Below, one piece after another: positions 33,004 through 42,171 of a stretch of 64,000 nt of DNA. Origin of the DNA: Streptomyces sp. NBC_01241 (lineage in GTDB: Bacteria > Actinomycetota > Actinomycetes > Streptomycetales > Streptomycetaceae); contig NZ_CP108494.1 in the NCBI RefSeq assembly GCF_041435435.1, forward strand, positions 8,032,501 to 8,096,500. Direction: 5' to 3'. The translations under genes were made by a program, and so were the position numbers. The notes below the pieces were generated by a model that saw only the letters and a program-made list of their open reading frames with translations, did no database searches and was not told the origin of the DNA. Numbering within the stretch: position 1 is the stretch's first letter; each line of letters starts with the position of its first letter.

Positions 33004-34417
33004 GCCAGGCCGGGCCGAGCGAGACGGGAGGCATGAAGTCCCGCACGTAGGTGCGGTGCCACCAGCGTCCGGTGGCCCGCAGTTCGCGCCAGGTCGTGAA
33101 CCGGTAGCGGTACACCCTGGCGCGGACATGCGTGGGCGGGGCCTCGGGGAACGGGTTGTGACGCAGCAGCCGCAGCGTGTCCCGGTCGTTCTCCAGCAGT
33201 CGTTCCACGAACTGGCCGAACCAGGGGCCCGCGTACGCGGGGGAGAGCGCCGCGAACCACATCAGCCAGTCGAGCCGCAGATGGTACGGGGCGAACTGGC
33301 GCGGCAGCCGGCGCGGATCGCCCGGCTTGCCGCGGAAGCCGTACTCCCGCCAGACCGTGCCCTCGTGGAGCACCGGCTCGTCCGTGCCCTCGACCGCGAC
33401 CTCCAGCCGGACCCGGCTGATGCTGCCGAACGCGCCGTAGGTGTTGACCAGGTGCAGCGGGTCGAACGAGCGGTTCATCACCTGGCGGCGGGAGACCAGA
33501 TTGCGTGCCGGGCGGTAGCTGAGGGACACCACCAGCGCGGTGACGGCGATGACGACGATCTCGTACCAGAGGGGCGGCGCGGACTGTGCCGGCGGTTCGG
33601 TGAACAGGGACCAGTCGACGGCGGACAGCGCGAGGGTGATCGTCACCCAGTTCAGCCAGGCGAAGTTCCCCGACAGGACCAGCCACAGCTGGGTGACGAT
33701 CATCAGCCCCGCGGCCGCGCTCGCCACCGGCTGCGGAGTGAACAGGAGCACCGGCACCAGGAGTTGCGTGACGTGGTTGGCCGCCACCTCGACCCGGTGG
33801 ACGGGCTTCGGTAGCCGGTGGAAGAACCAGCTCAGCGGACCCGGCATCGGCTGGGTCTCGTGGTGGTAGTACAGACACGTCAGCTTGCGCCAGCACTCGT
33901 CGCCGCGGATCTTGATCATCCCGGCGCCGAACTCCACCCGGAACAGCACCCAGCGCAGCAGCCACAGCACCAGCACCGGCGGCGCCGTGTGCGCGTTGCC
34001 GAGGAACACGGCGAGGAATCCGGTCTCCAGCAGCAACGACTCCCAGCCGAAGCTGTACCAGGTCTGACCGACCTGGACGATCGACAGATAGAGCGCCCAG
34101 GGCAGCGCCCAGAGCAGCATCGCCGCCCAGAGCGGAACGTACGAGTCCACCCCCGCGAGCAGGGCGACGGCGAGCGCGCAGCCGGTCCAGGAGACGAACG
34201 CGAAGAACCGGTCGGAGTAGTGGAGCCGGAAGAGGCCGGGCGCGCTGTGCCAGTCCGTGCGCCGCAGGAAGTCGGGCACGGGCAGCATGCCGCGTTCACC
34301 GATCAGCGCCCGGAACTGGAGCACGGCGGTGAGGAAGGCGAAGAGATAGACGCCGGCGAGAGCCCGCTGGAAGATCAGCCGGCTGAGCCAGTACCCGTCT
34401 GCGGTGAACCAGTCCAT
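32981..34417 (-). CDS. Lipase maturation factor (LMF) family membrane protein
   Basis: A 478-residue protein with an N-terminal membrane domain of about seven to nine helices and a C-terminal soluble domain, as in vertebrate LMF1. Conserved stretches are WESLLLETGFLAVFLG, FRVEFGAGMIKIRGDECWRKLTCLYYHHETQPMP and APYHLRLDWLMWFAAL. In animals LMF1 assists lipase folding in the ER; the bacterial role is unknown. ATG 34417 has GGAAG upstream. It is the last of three genes read leftward after YndJ and DUF1990. Confidence 0.88.
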   Translation of the reverse strand: MDWFTADGYWLSRLIFQRALAGVYLFAFLTAVLQFRALIGERGMLPVPDFLRRTDWHSAPGLFRLHYSDRFFAFVSWTGCALAVALLAGVDSYVPLWAAMLLWALPWALYLSIVQVGQTWYSFGWESLLLETGFLAVFLGNAHTAPPVLVLWLLRWVLFRVEFGAGMIKIRGDECWRKLTCLYYHHETQPMPGPLSWFFHRLPKPVHRVEVAANHVTQLLVPVLLFTPQPVASAAAGLMIVTQLWLVLSGNFAWLNWVTITLALSAVDWSLFTEPPAQSAPPLWYEIVVIAVTALVVSLSYRPARNLVSRRQVMNRSFDPLHLVNTYGAFGSISRVRLEVAVEGTDEPVLHEGTVWREYGFRGKPGDPRRLPRQFAPYHLRLDWLMWFAALSPAYAGPWFGQFVERLLENDRDTLRLLRHNPFPEAPPTHVRARVYRYRFTTWRELRATGRWWHRTYVRDFMPPVSLGPAWLSPTRRP

Positions 34418-34475
34418 CACTTCCAGTATCGGCCCGGTGGCCCGGCTCAGCCCTTCGGGCGGGGCCCGGTTCCGG

Positions 34476-35000
34476 TCAGACGGGCCCGTTTTGGCCTTCG
34501 GTGACGATGCGGCGCAGCGTGGTGCCGAGCCTGCGGGCGTACCAGTGCTGGAGAACCGGTACGACGGGCCCCGCGAGGCGCGCGTACCAGGCGGCCGGGC
34601 GGCTGAACGCCATGACGGTGAACCACACCGTCCCGTCGTCCGCGAGCTCCACGACGAAGGACTCCTCGCCGCGTTCCGGGTGCCGGAGCTCGGTCCCGTA
34701 GGCGAATCCGATGCGGTCGTCCTCGTAGGCGGCCCAGACGACCCGGCAGGGTGCCGTGAACCGGAACGGGCCGACGCCCAGCGACACACGCACCGAGACC
34801 CCGGTCTCGGCGCGGGCCGCCGACGCGTGGACCCGGGCACCGCTGGTGCGATGCATGCGCCAGCCGGTGACCGCCGCGCCCGCCGCCGCCAGGTCGGCCC
34901 GGCCGCGCCCGACCCGGGTCCGGTGGTGGAGGTGGTGGTAGCCGTCGGGGAGCGGGCCGAGGCGGGTGGCTCCGACCTCGGGGTAGGTGAGGGCGCTCAT
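34476..35000 (-). CDS. DUF1990 family protein
   Basis: A 174-residue soluble protein recognised by its spaced family pattern: GATRLGPLPDGYHHLHHRTRVGRG near the start, then RVVWAAYEDDRIGFAYGTELRHPERGEESFVVE and FSRPAAWYARLAGP. The family, which also occurs in plants, has no established function. The start overlaps the end of the YndJ reading frame by ATGA and the LMF gene follows by 58 bases, so the three form one operon. Confidence 0.85.
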   Translation of the reverse strand: MSALTYPEVGATRLGPLPDGYHHLHHRTRVGRGRADLAAAGAAVTGWRMHRTSGARVHASAARAETGVSVRVSLGVGPFRFTAPCRVVWAAYEDDRIGFAYGTELRHPERGEESFVVELADDGTVWFTVMAFSRPAAWYARLAGPVVPVLQHWYARRLGTTLRRIVTEGQNGPV

Positions 35001-35850
35001 ACGGTCCTGCCTTCGTGATCGGTGGGATTCTGGAGCCTTCGCCAGGCGAGCACCGAGCAGAGTGCGAAGCCCAGGGCGTTGCCGAGGCCGTGGGTGGCGG
35101 CCATCCAGGTCAGTGTGGGGTGGGGAGCCCGGTGGCCTCGCCGAGCGCCCAGCTCAGTGCGAGCACCATGGTGACCGCGAGCACGGCGGACGAGGTGGCG
35201 AGCAGCAGCCGGGTGATGCGGTCCTGCTGCCCGGCGCGGACCGAGTGCCAGGTGAGCAGGGCAACGGTCCACATGCCCGCGGTCAGCACCACCGCTCCGG
35301 CCAGTTCGGCCCGGTCCCCGATGAAGTAGCCGATCAGGACGAGCAGGGTGCCCAGCGGCACGCTCAGCGCGGCGAACCTTCCCGCGGTGCTGTCGGCGAC
35401 CCGGCAGACGAGTCCCGCGATCAGCGCGGCGGCGAATCCCGCGAAGTGGAAGTGCGGCACGGTCAGCGCGAGGATGCCGAGCCCGAAGCCGAAGAGCGGG
35501 TGCCCCGAGCGTTCGGCGACCAGTGCGGTGGCGGCGATCGACGGGGTGACCAGGGCGGTGAGCAGGGCGACCTCGGCGGGTGTCACGGCGTGGATTCGGG
35601 ACGTCGCGAGGTTGCGGAACAGCCGTGGTGGGGCGTGCAGGGCGAGGAGTACGGCCCCGAGTGCGTAGCAGGACGCCAGGGCGGTGGCGGGCACGCCGCG
35701 CGGCAGCCACAGGGCCACGGAGCCGGGCACGGCGAAGAGCGGCCACAGCTGCCGCATCCGGTCCAGCTCGGGAGCACCGGCCAGCCGCAGCCCCGCGGGG
35801 ACCACCACCAGCATGCCCAGCATGACGATCAGATTGACCAGTACAGACAT
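34997..35850 (-). pseudogene. YndJ-like membrane protein, frameshifted near the 3' end
   Basis: From ATG 35850 one frame encodes 246 residues with seven or eight membrane segments (including FGFGLGILALTVPHFHFAGF) and stops after GLPTPH. Shifting frame within the GTGGGGTGGGG tract at 35115-35125 continues the protein (LTWMAATHGLGNALGFALCSVLAW) to 34997, where its stop overlaps the DUF1990 ATG by four bases. That overlap and the family-like MAATHG ending show the downstream frame is the original C-terminus. The indel may be a real mutation, phase variation or a sequencing error in a G-rich tract. Confidence 0.75.
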
Positions 35851-35862
35851 CGAGCCCCCGAC

Positions 35863-35880
35863 TTGAACGTGTTCAAGTGT
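35863..35880. promoter_or_regulatory. Palindromic operator 1 upstream of YndJ operon
   Basis: ACTTGAAC-GT-GTTCAAGT, eight-base arms mirrored exactly around a 2-bp centre, 13 bases before the YndJ start. The form and position fit a TetR- or MarR-type repressor site. Confidence 0.7.
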
Positions 35881-35905
35881 GTTCGGCGACGACTCTACGG
35901 CCTCC

Positions 35906-35921
35906 CTTGAACGCGTTCAAG
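35906..35921. promoter_or_regulatory. Palindromic operator 2 upstream of YndJ operon
   Basis: CTTGAACGCGTTCAAG, a perfect 16-bp palindrome sharing the CTTGAAC arm with operator 1. The centres are about 42 bp apart, near four helical turns, which suggests cooperative binding. No repressor gene is adjacent. Confidence 0.75.
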
Positions 35922-35983
35922 AGAGGCCGTGGCGATGTGACCCGTTCAGCTGCTTCAGCGGCGGGCGGCAGCCCCGCAGGTAC

Positions 35984-37048
35984 TCACAGGATTCCCCGGC
36001 GCCACTCCCGTATCAGCAGCCAGCCGAGGTACGCGCCTCCGATGGCCATCGTGTAGATGCCGACGGGCAGGTTGTCGAACAGCGGCAGTTGCTGGGCGCA
36101 GAGATCCGCGAGTACCAGCAGCAGTGCGCCGGTCAGTGTGGACAGCAGCAGGTGCGGGCCGGAGACCCGGGTGATCCGCTTGGCGATCTGCGGGGCCGTC
36201 AGCGAGATGAACGCGATGGGCCCGGCGACACCGACGGCGCCCGCCGAGAGGACGATCGCGAGCACGACGGCGATCGTCTTCGTGCCGCGGGGGCCGGACC
36301 CGAGCGCGCCCGCGATGTCGTCGCCCATCTCCTCGATGTCCAGCCGCCGGGCGATCAGCGCGGTGAGCGGGGCGACGACCAGCAGCACCAGCCAGATCGT
36401 GCCGGCGTCGTCCCAGGACCGCGCCGACAGGCTGCCGTTGACGTAGGCGCTGAGAACGGCGGCCCGGTCCCGCTCCATGGCGTAGACGACGTACTGGGTG
36501 ACCGCCGCGCCGATCGCGGAGACCCCGATCCCGGCGATGACGAGCCGGGCCGGGTTACGGAATCCGGTGCCGGTGGACACATGGACCAGCACCATGGCGA
36601 GGAGGGCCCCGAGCAGCGCGCCGAGCCCCACCGGCACCGTGTCCGGGAACATCAGGGCGACGATCGCGGCGCCCGCCCCCGCGCCGGCCCCCAGCCCGAT
36701 CACATCGGGGCTGCCGAGCGGATTGCGGGTGACGGACTGGAACAGCGCCCCGGACAGGCCGAGGGCCCCGCCGGTGCCCACGGCGACCGTAAGCCGCGGG
36801 CCGCGCAGCCGTTCCAGCACGAACGCGTCCCTGCCCTCGGCCCCGCCGGTCATCGCTCCGGCGAGATCGGCGAGCGGAATGCCCAGCCGGCCGAGCGACA
36901 GCGTGGCGACCGCGGCCACCACCAGCAGCACGACCAGGACGAGCGCCGTCAGCACCGACACCCGCCGCACCGGCACCGCCACACTCCGGCCGATCGTCAG
37001 GAACCCTCTGGGTGACGCCGTGCGGAATCCGGTCTGATGCGACGTCAT
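35984..37048 (-). CDS. FecCD-family iron-siderophore ABC permease (second subunit)
   Basis: A 354-residue permease with the 10-helix BtuC/FhuB fold. Marker regions are LRGPRLTVAVGTGGALGLSGALFQSVTRNPLGSPDVIG and GVAGPIAFISLTAPQIAKRITR, where the GPIAFI loop contacts the ATPase. It overlaps the first permease by ATGA, so the two are made together as a heterodimer. No ATP-binding subunit gene follows within the window; the ATPase is probably shared from elsewhere. Confidence 0.93.
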   Translation of the reverse strand: MTSHQTGFRTASPRGFLTIGRSVAVPVRRVSVLTALVLVVLLVVAAVATLSLGRLGIPLADLAGAMTGGAEGRDAFVLERLRGPRLTVAVGTGGALGLSGALFQSVTRNPLGSPDVIGLGAGAGAGAAIVALMFPDTVPVGLGALLGALLAMVLVHVSTGTGFRNPARLVIAGIGVSAIGAAVTQYVVYAMERDRAAVLSAYVNGSLSARSWDDAGTIWLVLLVVAPLTALIARRLDIEEMGDDIAGALGSGPRGTKTIAVVLAIVLSAGAVGVAGPIAFISLTAPQIAKRITRVSGPHLLLSTLTGALLLVLADLCAQQLPLFDNLPVGIYTMAIGGAYLGWLLIREWRRGIL

Positions 37049-38082
37049 GCGGTGCCCCTCATTCTGCGTACGGCGATGAGCAGTGCGGGCGCCCCGATGA
37101 ACGCGGTCACGACACCGACCATCAGTTCCTGCGGGCGCATGACCACCCGGCCCACCACGTCCGCGAGGAGCAGCAGCGCGGCACCGGCCGGCGCCGAGAA
37201 AAGGATCTGCATACGGAAGTCGACACCGACCAGGGCGCGCACCACATGCGGAACGGCCAGCCCGACGAAGGCGATCGGGCCGACGGCCGCCGTCGCCGCG
37301 GCGCTCAGCAGCGTGGCCGAGAGCAGCCCGCCCGCCCGCACCAGGGCCGGATTCGCCCCGAGGGAGGCCGCGGTCGAGTCACCGAGTGCGAGCGTGTTGA
37401 GGCCCGGCCCCAGCAGGGCCGCGATCAGCAGACCGGCCACCGCGAACGGCAGGACCGACCAGAAGACGTCGAAGTCCCGGCCGCCGAGCGCGCCGACGAC
37501 CCAGTACCGGTAGCTGTCGAAGACCTTGGGCCGGCTCAGTGTCACCGCCTGGATGAACGCCATCAGTACGGCGCAGAGCACCGCACCGGCGAGCACGAGC
37601 CGCACCGGACCGCCGCCCGGCCCCGCCGATCCGATCGCATGGACGAGCAGACCGGCGATCAGCGCACCGGGCAGCGCCCACCACATGGTGTCCGTACTGC
37701 CCGACGCCCCCAGGAAGGCCGTCGCGGCGACGATGCTCGCACAGGCGCCGGCGTTGATCCCGAGGAGACCGGGATCGGCCAGCGGATTACGGGTCACGCC
37801 CTGCATGAGCGTGCCCGCGATGGCCAGGCAGAGACCGGCGAGCACACCGAGCGCGGTCCGCGGGTAGCGGCTCTCGACGATGGCGGTGACATTCGGATCG
37901 GCGGTGCCGGACAGAACGTGCAGCACATCGTTGAACGACGTGGTCCGGCTGCCGAACATGACACTCGCGAACACGGCGAGCACGAGGACGACGCCTGCGA
38001 TGACGACGGAATACACCCGCCGAGCGGTGCCGGTCCCCGGGGTTCCGGCACCGCTCGGCGGTGCGTGTGTGGTGGTGGCCAT
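37045..38082 (-). CDS. FecCD-family iron-siderophore ABC permease (first subunit)
   Basis: A 345-residue permease with the same fold as its partner: SRYPRTALGVLAGLCLAIAGTLMQGVTRNPLADPGLLGINAGA is the family block, and GPIAFVGLAVPHVVRALVG is the coupling region. It starts at ATG 38082, 17 bases after the binding-protein stop. With the downstream permease it forms the channel for the siderophore delivered by the lipoprotein encoded at 38100-39149. Confidence 0.93.
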   Translation of the reverse strand: MATTTHAPPSGAGTPGTGTARRVYSVVIAGVVLVLAVFASVMFGSRTTSFNDVLHVLSGTADPNVTAIVESRYPRTALGVLAGLCLAIAGTLMQGVTRNPLADPGLLGINAGACASIVAATAFLGASGSTDTMWWALPGALIAGLLVHAIGSAGPGGGPVRLVLAGAVLCAVLMAFIQAVTLSRPKVFDSYRYWVVGALGGRDFDVFWSVLPFAVAGLLIAALLGPGLNTLALGDSTAASLGANPALVRAGGLLSATLLSAAATAAVGPIAFVGLAVPHVVRALVGVDFRMQILFSAPAGAALLLLADVVGRVVMRPQELMVGVVTAFIGAPALLIAVRRMRGTA

Positions 38083-38099
38083 GTGCGGGATGGTCCGCC

Positions 38100-39149
38100 T
38101 CAGCCCTGGTCGGCGGCCTTGACGGCCTTGTCGATCAACGGCAGGTAACGGTCGATCACCCACGGCACGGTGAGCGGGTTGATGATTGAGGAGGCCGTGA
38201 CGAAGGAGTTGTCCTTGCTCGCGACCACGGCGCCGCTCCTGACCGCGGGAATCGCCGCGTACAGTGGCTGCGCCTCGATCTCCTTGCGGGACTTGTCGTC
38301 GGAGTAGAAGGTGAAGACGAGGTCGCTGTCCTTCAGCTTCTCGGCGTTCTCCAGCCCGATCAGCGCCGAGTCGGTGCCCTTTGTCTCCTTGAAGGTGTTC
38401 ACCACCGGGTCGACGGTGAGACCGAGCGAGGAGACCATCTTGACGCGCTGCTCGTTCGGCTTGAACACACCGAGGGTGCCGGGGCCGGTGTTGTAGATGT
38501 ACGAGAACGTGTGCTTCGTGTAGTTGGGCCGGGTCGCCGCCGCGTCGGACAGCTGCTTCTCGGTCTTGGAGATGAGGGTCTTCGCCTTGTCCGGCTGTCC
38601 CAGCGCCTTGGCGATGATGTCTATCTGCTCGTCCCAGTCCGTGCTCCAGGCCAGATCGGGATAGGCGACCGTGGGGGCGATGTCCTTGAGGATGTCGTAA
38701 TCCTTCTGCGTGATCCCGGACCACGGCGCGAGGATGACATCCGGCTCCAGCTCGGTGATGGTCTCGAAGTCGATGTCCTCACCGCCGGTGAACTGGGTCG
38801 GCAGCTTGTCGCCCTTCTTCTCCACCGCTTCGTGGATCCAGGGCAGATAGCCCGACTTGTCGCTTCCCCACTCGTAACTCTCGATGCCCACCGGCGTGTG
38901 GCCGAGCGCGATGGCCGTCTCCGCCGAGCCCTGGCCGAGGGTGACGACCCGTTCGGGCTGCTTCTTGATCTCCGCGGTGCCGAGCGCGCTCTTGATGGAG
39001 ACGGGGAACGCTCCGCCGCTCTTCCCTGATGCGCCGGAGGTCTCCATTCCGTCGTCGCTCGACGAACAACCACCGAGAACGAGAACGAACGCTGCGGCGG
39101 TGGCAGTTGCGGCGAGCGTCCGGCGACGCACGCGGGTGAACCGGGACAT
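38100..39149 (-). CDS. Iron-siderophore ABC transporter substrate-binding lipoprotein
   Basis: A 349-residue type III binding protein. Residues 1-28 are a lipoprotein signal with an Arg-rich start (RVRRRTLAATATAAAFVLVLGGC) and lipobox LGGC. Two lobes joined by a long helix follow, with PERVVTLGQGSAETAIALGHTPVG, ELEPDVILAPWSGIT and YPDLAWSTDWDEQIDIIAKALGQ in the classic PBP2 order. The ligand is probably a ferric siderophore. It is first in the operon with two permeases, under a DmdR/IdeR-type box 59 bases upstream, so it should be induced by iron starvation. Confidence 0.94.
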   Translation of the reverse strand: MSRFTRVRRRTLAATATAAAFVLVLGGCSSSDDGMETSGASGKSGGAFPVSIKSALGTAEIKKQPERVVTLGQGSAETAIALGHTPVGIESYEWGSDKSGYLPWIHEAVEKKGDKLPTQFTGGEDIDFETITELEPDVILAPWSGITQKDYDILKDIAPTVAYPDLAWSTDWDEQIDIIAKALGQPDKAKTLISKTEKQLSDAAATRPNYTKHTFSYIYNTGPGTLGVFKPNEQRVKMVSSLGLTVDPVVNTFKETKGTDSALIGLENAEKLKDSDLVFTFYSDDKSRKEIEAQPLYAAIPAVRSGAVVASKDNSFVTASSIINPLTVPWVIDRYLPLIDKAVKAADQG

Positions 39150-39207
39150 GGGTGTTCCTCATGGGTAGGTGGACGGGGCGGGTGAATCCCACGCGGAGTG
39201 CGTGAAG

Positions 39208-39226
39208 TTAGGTAAGCCTAAGCTAA
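39208..39226 (-). promoter_or_regulatory. DmdR1/IdeR-type iron box
   Basis: On the minus strand the 19 bp read TTAGCTTAGGCTTACCTAA, matching the actinobacterial consensus TTAGGTTAGGCTCACCTAA at 17 of 19 positions. It lies 59 bases upstream of the siderophore-binding protein start. Iron-loaded DmdR1 would repress the operon from here. Confidence 0.88.
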
Positions 39227-39405
39227 GTGGACTTCCGGTTACAAGCGGCCTCCGGGTATCGGAGTTCGCCTTCGGTTGGGGCCATTGACGAAAGGTCTGG
39301 ACCAATCTAGGTGGGGTGCGTCGCGGCGCGCGGAAGCTCGCGGTGTCGGCGAAGATTGTCAGGATCATGACAGTCACCCCCACTTCGTCCGGAAGGGAGC
39401 GCAAC

Positions 39406-40457
39406 ATGATCGGTAGGACATCACGCCTGCTGGGGCTCGGCCTCGCGGCGGCTTGTGCCGTGCAGATGCTGGTAGGCGCGACGCCGAGCGTCGCGCAGGA
39501 GGACACGTGCGCGGTCACGTCGAAGCCCTCGGGAAAGGTGCTCCAGGGATACTGGGAGAACTGGGACGGCGCGTCCAACGGTGTGCACCCGCCGCTCGGT
39601 TGGATCCCGGTGACCGACAGCCGTATCACGGGCCACGGCTACAACGTGATCAACGCGGCCTTCCCCGTCATCCTCCCGGACGGCACCGTCCTGTGGGAGG
39701 ACGGGATGGACTCCACCGTGAAGGTCCCGACCCCGGCCGAGATGTGCGCGGCGAAGGACGCCGGACTCACCACCCTGATGTCCATCGGCGGCGCGGCCGC
39801 CGGTATCGACCTCGGCTCCAGCACCGTCGCCGACCGGTTCGTCGAGACAGTGGTCCCGATCCTGAAGAAGTACAACTTCGACGGCATCGACATCGACATC
39901 GAGACCGGTCTGACCGGCAGCGGCAACATCAGCCAGCTGTCGGCCTCGCAGGCCAATCTCATCCGCATCATCGACGGTGTGCTCGCGCGGATGCCTTCGA
40001 ACTTCGGCCTGACGATGGCCCCGGAGACGGCCTATGTCACCGGCGGGAGCATCACCTACGGCTCGATCTGGGGCGCCTACCTGCCGATCGTGAAGAAGTA
40101 CGCGGACAACGGCCGCCTGTGGTGGCTCAACATGCAGTACTACAACGGCAGCATGTACGGGTGCGCGGGTGACTCGTACTCCGCCGGCACGGTCGAAGGG
40201 TTCACCGCGCAGACGGACTGTCTCGACAAGGGGCTCGTCGTCCAGGGCACCACCATCAAGGTCCCCTACGACAAGCAGGTTCCGGGACTTCCGGCCCAAC
40301 CCGGCGCCGGAGGCGGCTACATGAGCACCGGTCAGGTCTCACAGCGTGGAACCATTACGGCAACAGCCTCAAGGGCCTGATGACCTGGTCCCTCAACTGG
40401 GACGGGTCGAAGGGATGGGCGTTCGGGGACAACGTCAGGTCGCTGCAAGGCCGTTGA
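39406..40457 (+). pseudogene. Secreted GH18 chitinase, frameshifted near the C-terminus
   Basis: From ATG 39406 (GGAAGGGAG upstream) there is a signal peptide ending near VAQEDT, then a GH18 barrel. The catalytic motif DGIDIDIE is complete with proton donor Glu166, and MSIGG and LWWLNMQYYNG are in place. After MSTGQVSQ the frame is broken at 40343-40347 by loss of one base. The other frame continues WNHYGNSLKGLMTWSLNWDG to 40457, the expected last barrel strand with its conserved Trp. As read, the protein ends early at 40380 with an unrelated tail (RGTITATASRA). It lacks a chitin-binding module. The gene may be inactive, or the missing base may be a sequencing error. Confidence 0.8.
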
Positions 40458-40507
40458 GTGAAATCGCGGGCCGGGCAACTCCGCCGAGGCGGACGGAGCT
40501 GCCCATC

Positions 40508-40534
40508 CGGTCGGCCGCCGTCGGCGGCCGACCG
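40508..40534. terminator. Bidirectional terminator
   Basis: A perfect 12-bp stem (CGGTCGGCCGCC with its complement) and three-base loop between the convergent chitinase and ferredoxin reductase genes. Confidence 0.8.
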
Positions 40535-40551
40535 GGCCATCGGCGCGTACT

Positions 40552-41919
40552 TCAGGAACGGGGCTCGGAAGCGTCCAGCATGGCGTCGCGCTCCACGACC
40601 TTGATCCGCTCGCGCCCCTGCTCCGCACCCAACGCCCGCTCGTGCGCGTCCAGGCGGTACCAGCCCTCGCGGGTGGTGTACCGGACGCCGCGCTCCTCCA
40701 GGAACGCGGTGACGGCCTCGGGCTCGGGCTGTGCCGGGACGGCCAGCCGACCCGTGGCCTGGTCCTCCAGGAGGCAGGCGACCGTCTCGTTGGCGTCGCC
40801 CTTGGTGTGGCCGATCAGGCCGATCGGACCGCGCTTGATCCACCCCGTGACGTACACCGAGGCCATGGGCTCCGCGCCGTCGACGACGCGCCCAGCGGCG
40901 TGCGGGACGGTGCCGGAGGCCACGTCGAACGGGAGCTTCGGGAGCTCCTGCGAGTAGTAGCCGACCGCGCGGTAGACGCTCTGCACGTCCCAGTCGGTGA
41001 AGCGTCCGGTGCCCTTGACGTTCCCGGTGCCGTCCAGCTCGGTCCGCTCGGTGCGCAGACCGACGACCCGGCCGTCCTCGCCGAGGATCTCCGCCGGGGA
41101 TTCGAAGAAGTGCAGGAACAGCTTGTGCGGCCGCTCGCCCACGTCGCGGATGGCCCAGTTCTCCAGCGTGGAGGCGACCATATTGGCCTGCTTGTTGCCG
41201 CGCCGGGTCTCGATCGAACCCTGGTCGTACTCGATGTCCTCGGGGTTGACGATGACCTCGATGTTCGGCGAGTGGTCCAGCTCCCGCAGCTCCATCGGGC
41301 TGAACTTGGCCTGTGCGGGACCACGGCGCCCGAAGACATGCACTTCCAGGGCCTTGTTGGCCTTCAGGCCCTCGTAGACGTTCGCGGGTATCTCGGTCGG
41401 CAGCAGTTCGTCCGCCGTCTTGGCGAGCATGCGCGCCACGTCCAGGGCCACATTGCCCACCCCGAGCACGGCGACCTTCTCCGCCTCCAGGGGCCAGGTG
41501 CGCGCCACGTCGGGGTGTCCGTCGTACCAGGAGACGAAGTCGGCCGCACCGTGGGAGCCGTCCAGGCCGCTGCCGGGGATGTCGAGCGCGCGGTCCGCGT
41601 CGGCGCCGGTGGAGAAGATCACTGCGTCGTAGAAGGACCGCAGATCGTCCAGGCCGATGTCGGCGGGGTAGTCGACGTTGCCGAACAGCCGCAGCTGCGG
41701 CTTGTCGAGCACCTGGTGCAGGGCCTGGACGATGCCCTTGATCCGCGGGTGGTCGGGGGCCACCCCGTAGCGGATCAGGCCGAAGGGGGCGGGCATCCGC
41801 TCGAACAGGTCGATCGAAACCCCCGGGTCCTGTGCGGCCTCGGATTTCAGCAGCGCGTCCGCAGCGTAGATTCCGGCGGGGCCGGCTCCGACTATGGCGA
41901 CGCGGACGGGGCGGGTCAT
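40552..41919 (-). CDS. Adrenodoxin-type ferredoxin-NADP+ reductase (FprA-like)
   Basis: A 455-residue FAD enzyme of the adrenodoxin reductase class, like mycobacterial FprA. FAD is bound by VAIVGAGPAGIYAADALL, and NADP by VAVLGVGNVALDVARML and the following VFGRRGPAQAKFSPMELREL. PFGLIRYGVAPDHPRIKGI is the class signature, and the C-terminal GWIKRGPIGLIGHTKGDANET completes the flavin site. It transfers electrons between NADPH and ferredoxin, for instance for cytochrome P450s. ATG 41919 opens MTRPVRVAIV. It is a singleton, divergent from the next gene. Confidence 0.93.
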   Translation of the reverse strand: MTRPVRVAIVGAGPAGIYAADALLKSEAAQDPGVSIDLFERMPAPFGLIRYGVAPDHPRIKGIVQALHQVLDKPQLRLFGNVDYPADIGLDDLRSFYDAVIFSTGADADRALDIPGSGLDGSHGAADFVSWYDGHPDVARTWPLEAEKVAVLGVGNVALDVARMLAKTADELLPTEIPANVYEGLKANKALEVHVFGRRGPAQAKFSPMELRELDHSPNIEVIVNPEDIEYDQGSIETRRGNKQANMVASTLENWAIRDVGERPHKLFLHFFESPAEILGEDGRVVGLRTERTELDGTGNVKGTGRFTDWDVQSVYRAVGYYSQELPKLPFDVASGTVPHAAGRVVDGAEPMASVYVTGWIKRGPIGLIGHTKGDANETVACLLEDQATGRLAVPAQPEPEAVTAFLEERGVRYTTREGWYRLDAHERALGAEQGRERIKVVERDAMLDASEPRS

Positions 41920-42171
41920 GGAGTTGCAGGTCCTTAGAACGGGCTGACGCGGGCGGTGCGGCGGCGAGGCTGGGCTTACCGTGCTCCACGGGACACGGTA
42001 ACCGTTGCTGACCTGCGCTCTCCGGGCGGGCGGTGCTCCGGGCGCTCCCGAACGGTGTCCTGCGGTGTCCGGTTCGGGGCCGGGAACCGCCCCCGAACGC
42101 CTGACGCCGGAACGCGCCATCCGTGCGGAGTTCGCTCGAAGATCCGGACAAATAATGACAGAGTGACCCAC

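Noticed and set aside
30103..33129. A 1008-codon open frame on the minus strand
   Set aside because: It runs antisense to ureD, amt and the fucosidase fragment, and its sequence is the low-complexity Arg/Gly/Asp-rich pattern expected from the reverse of high-GC genes.
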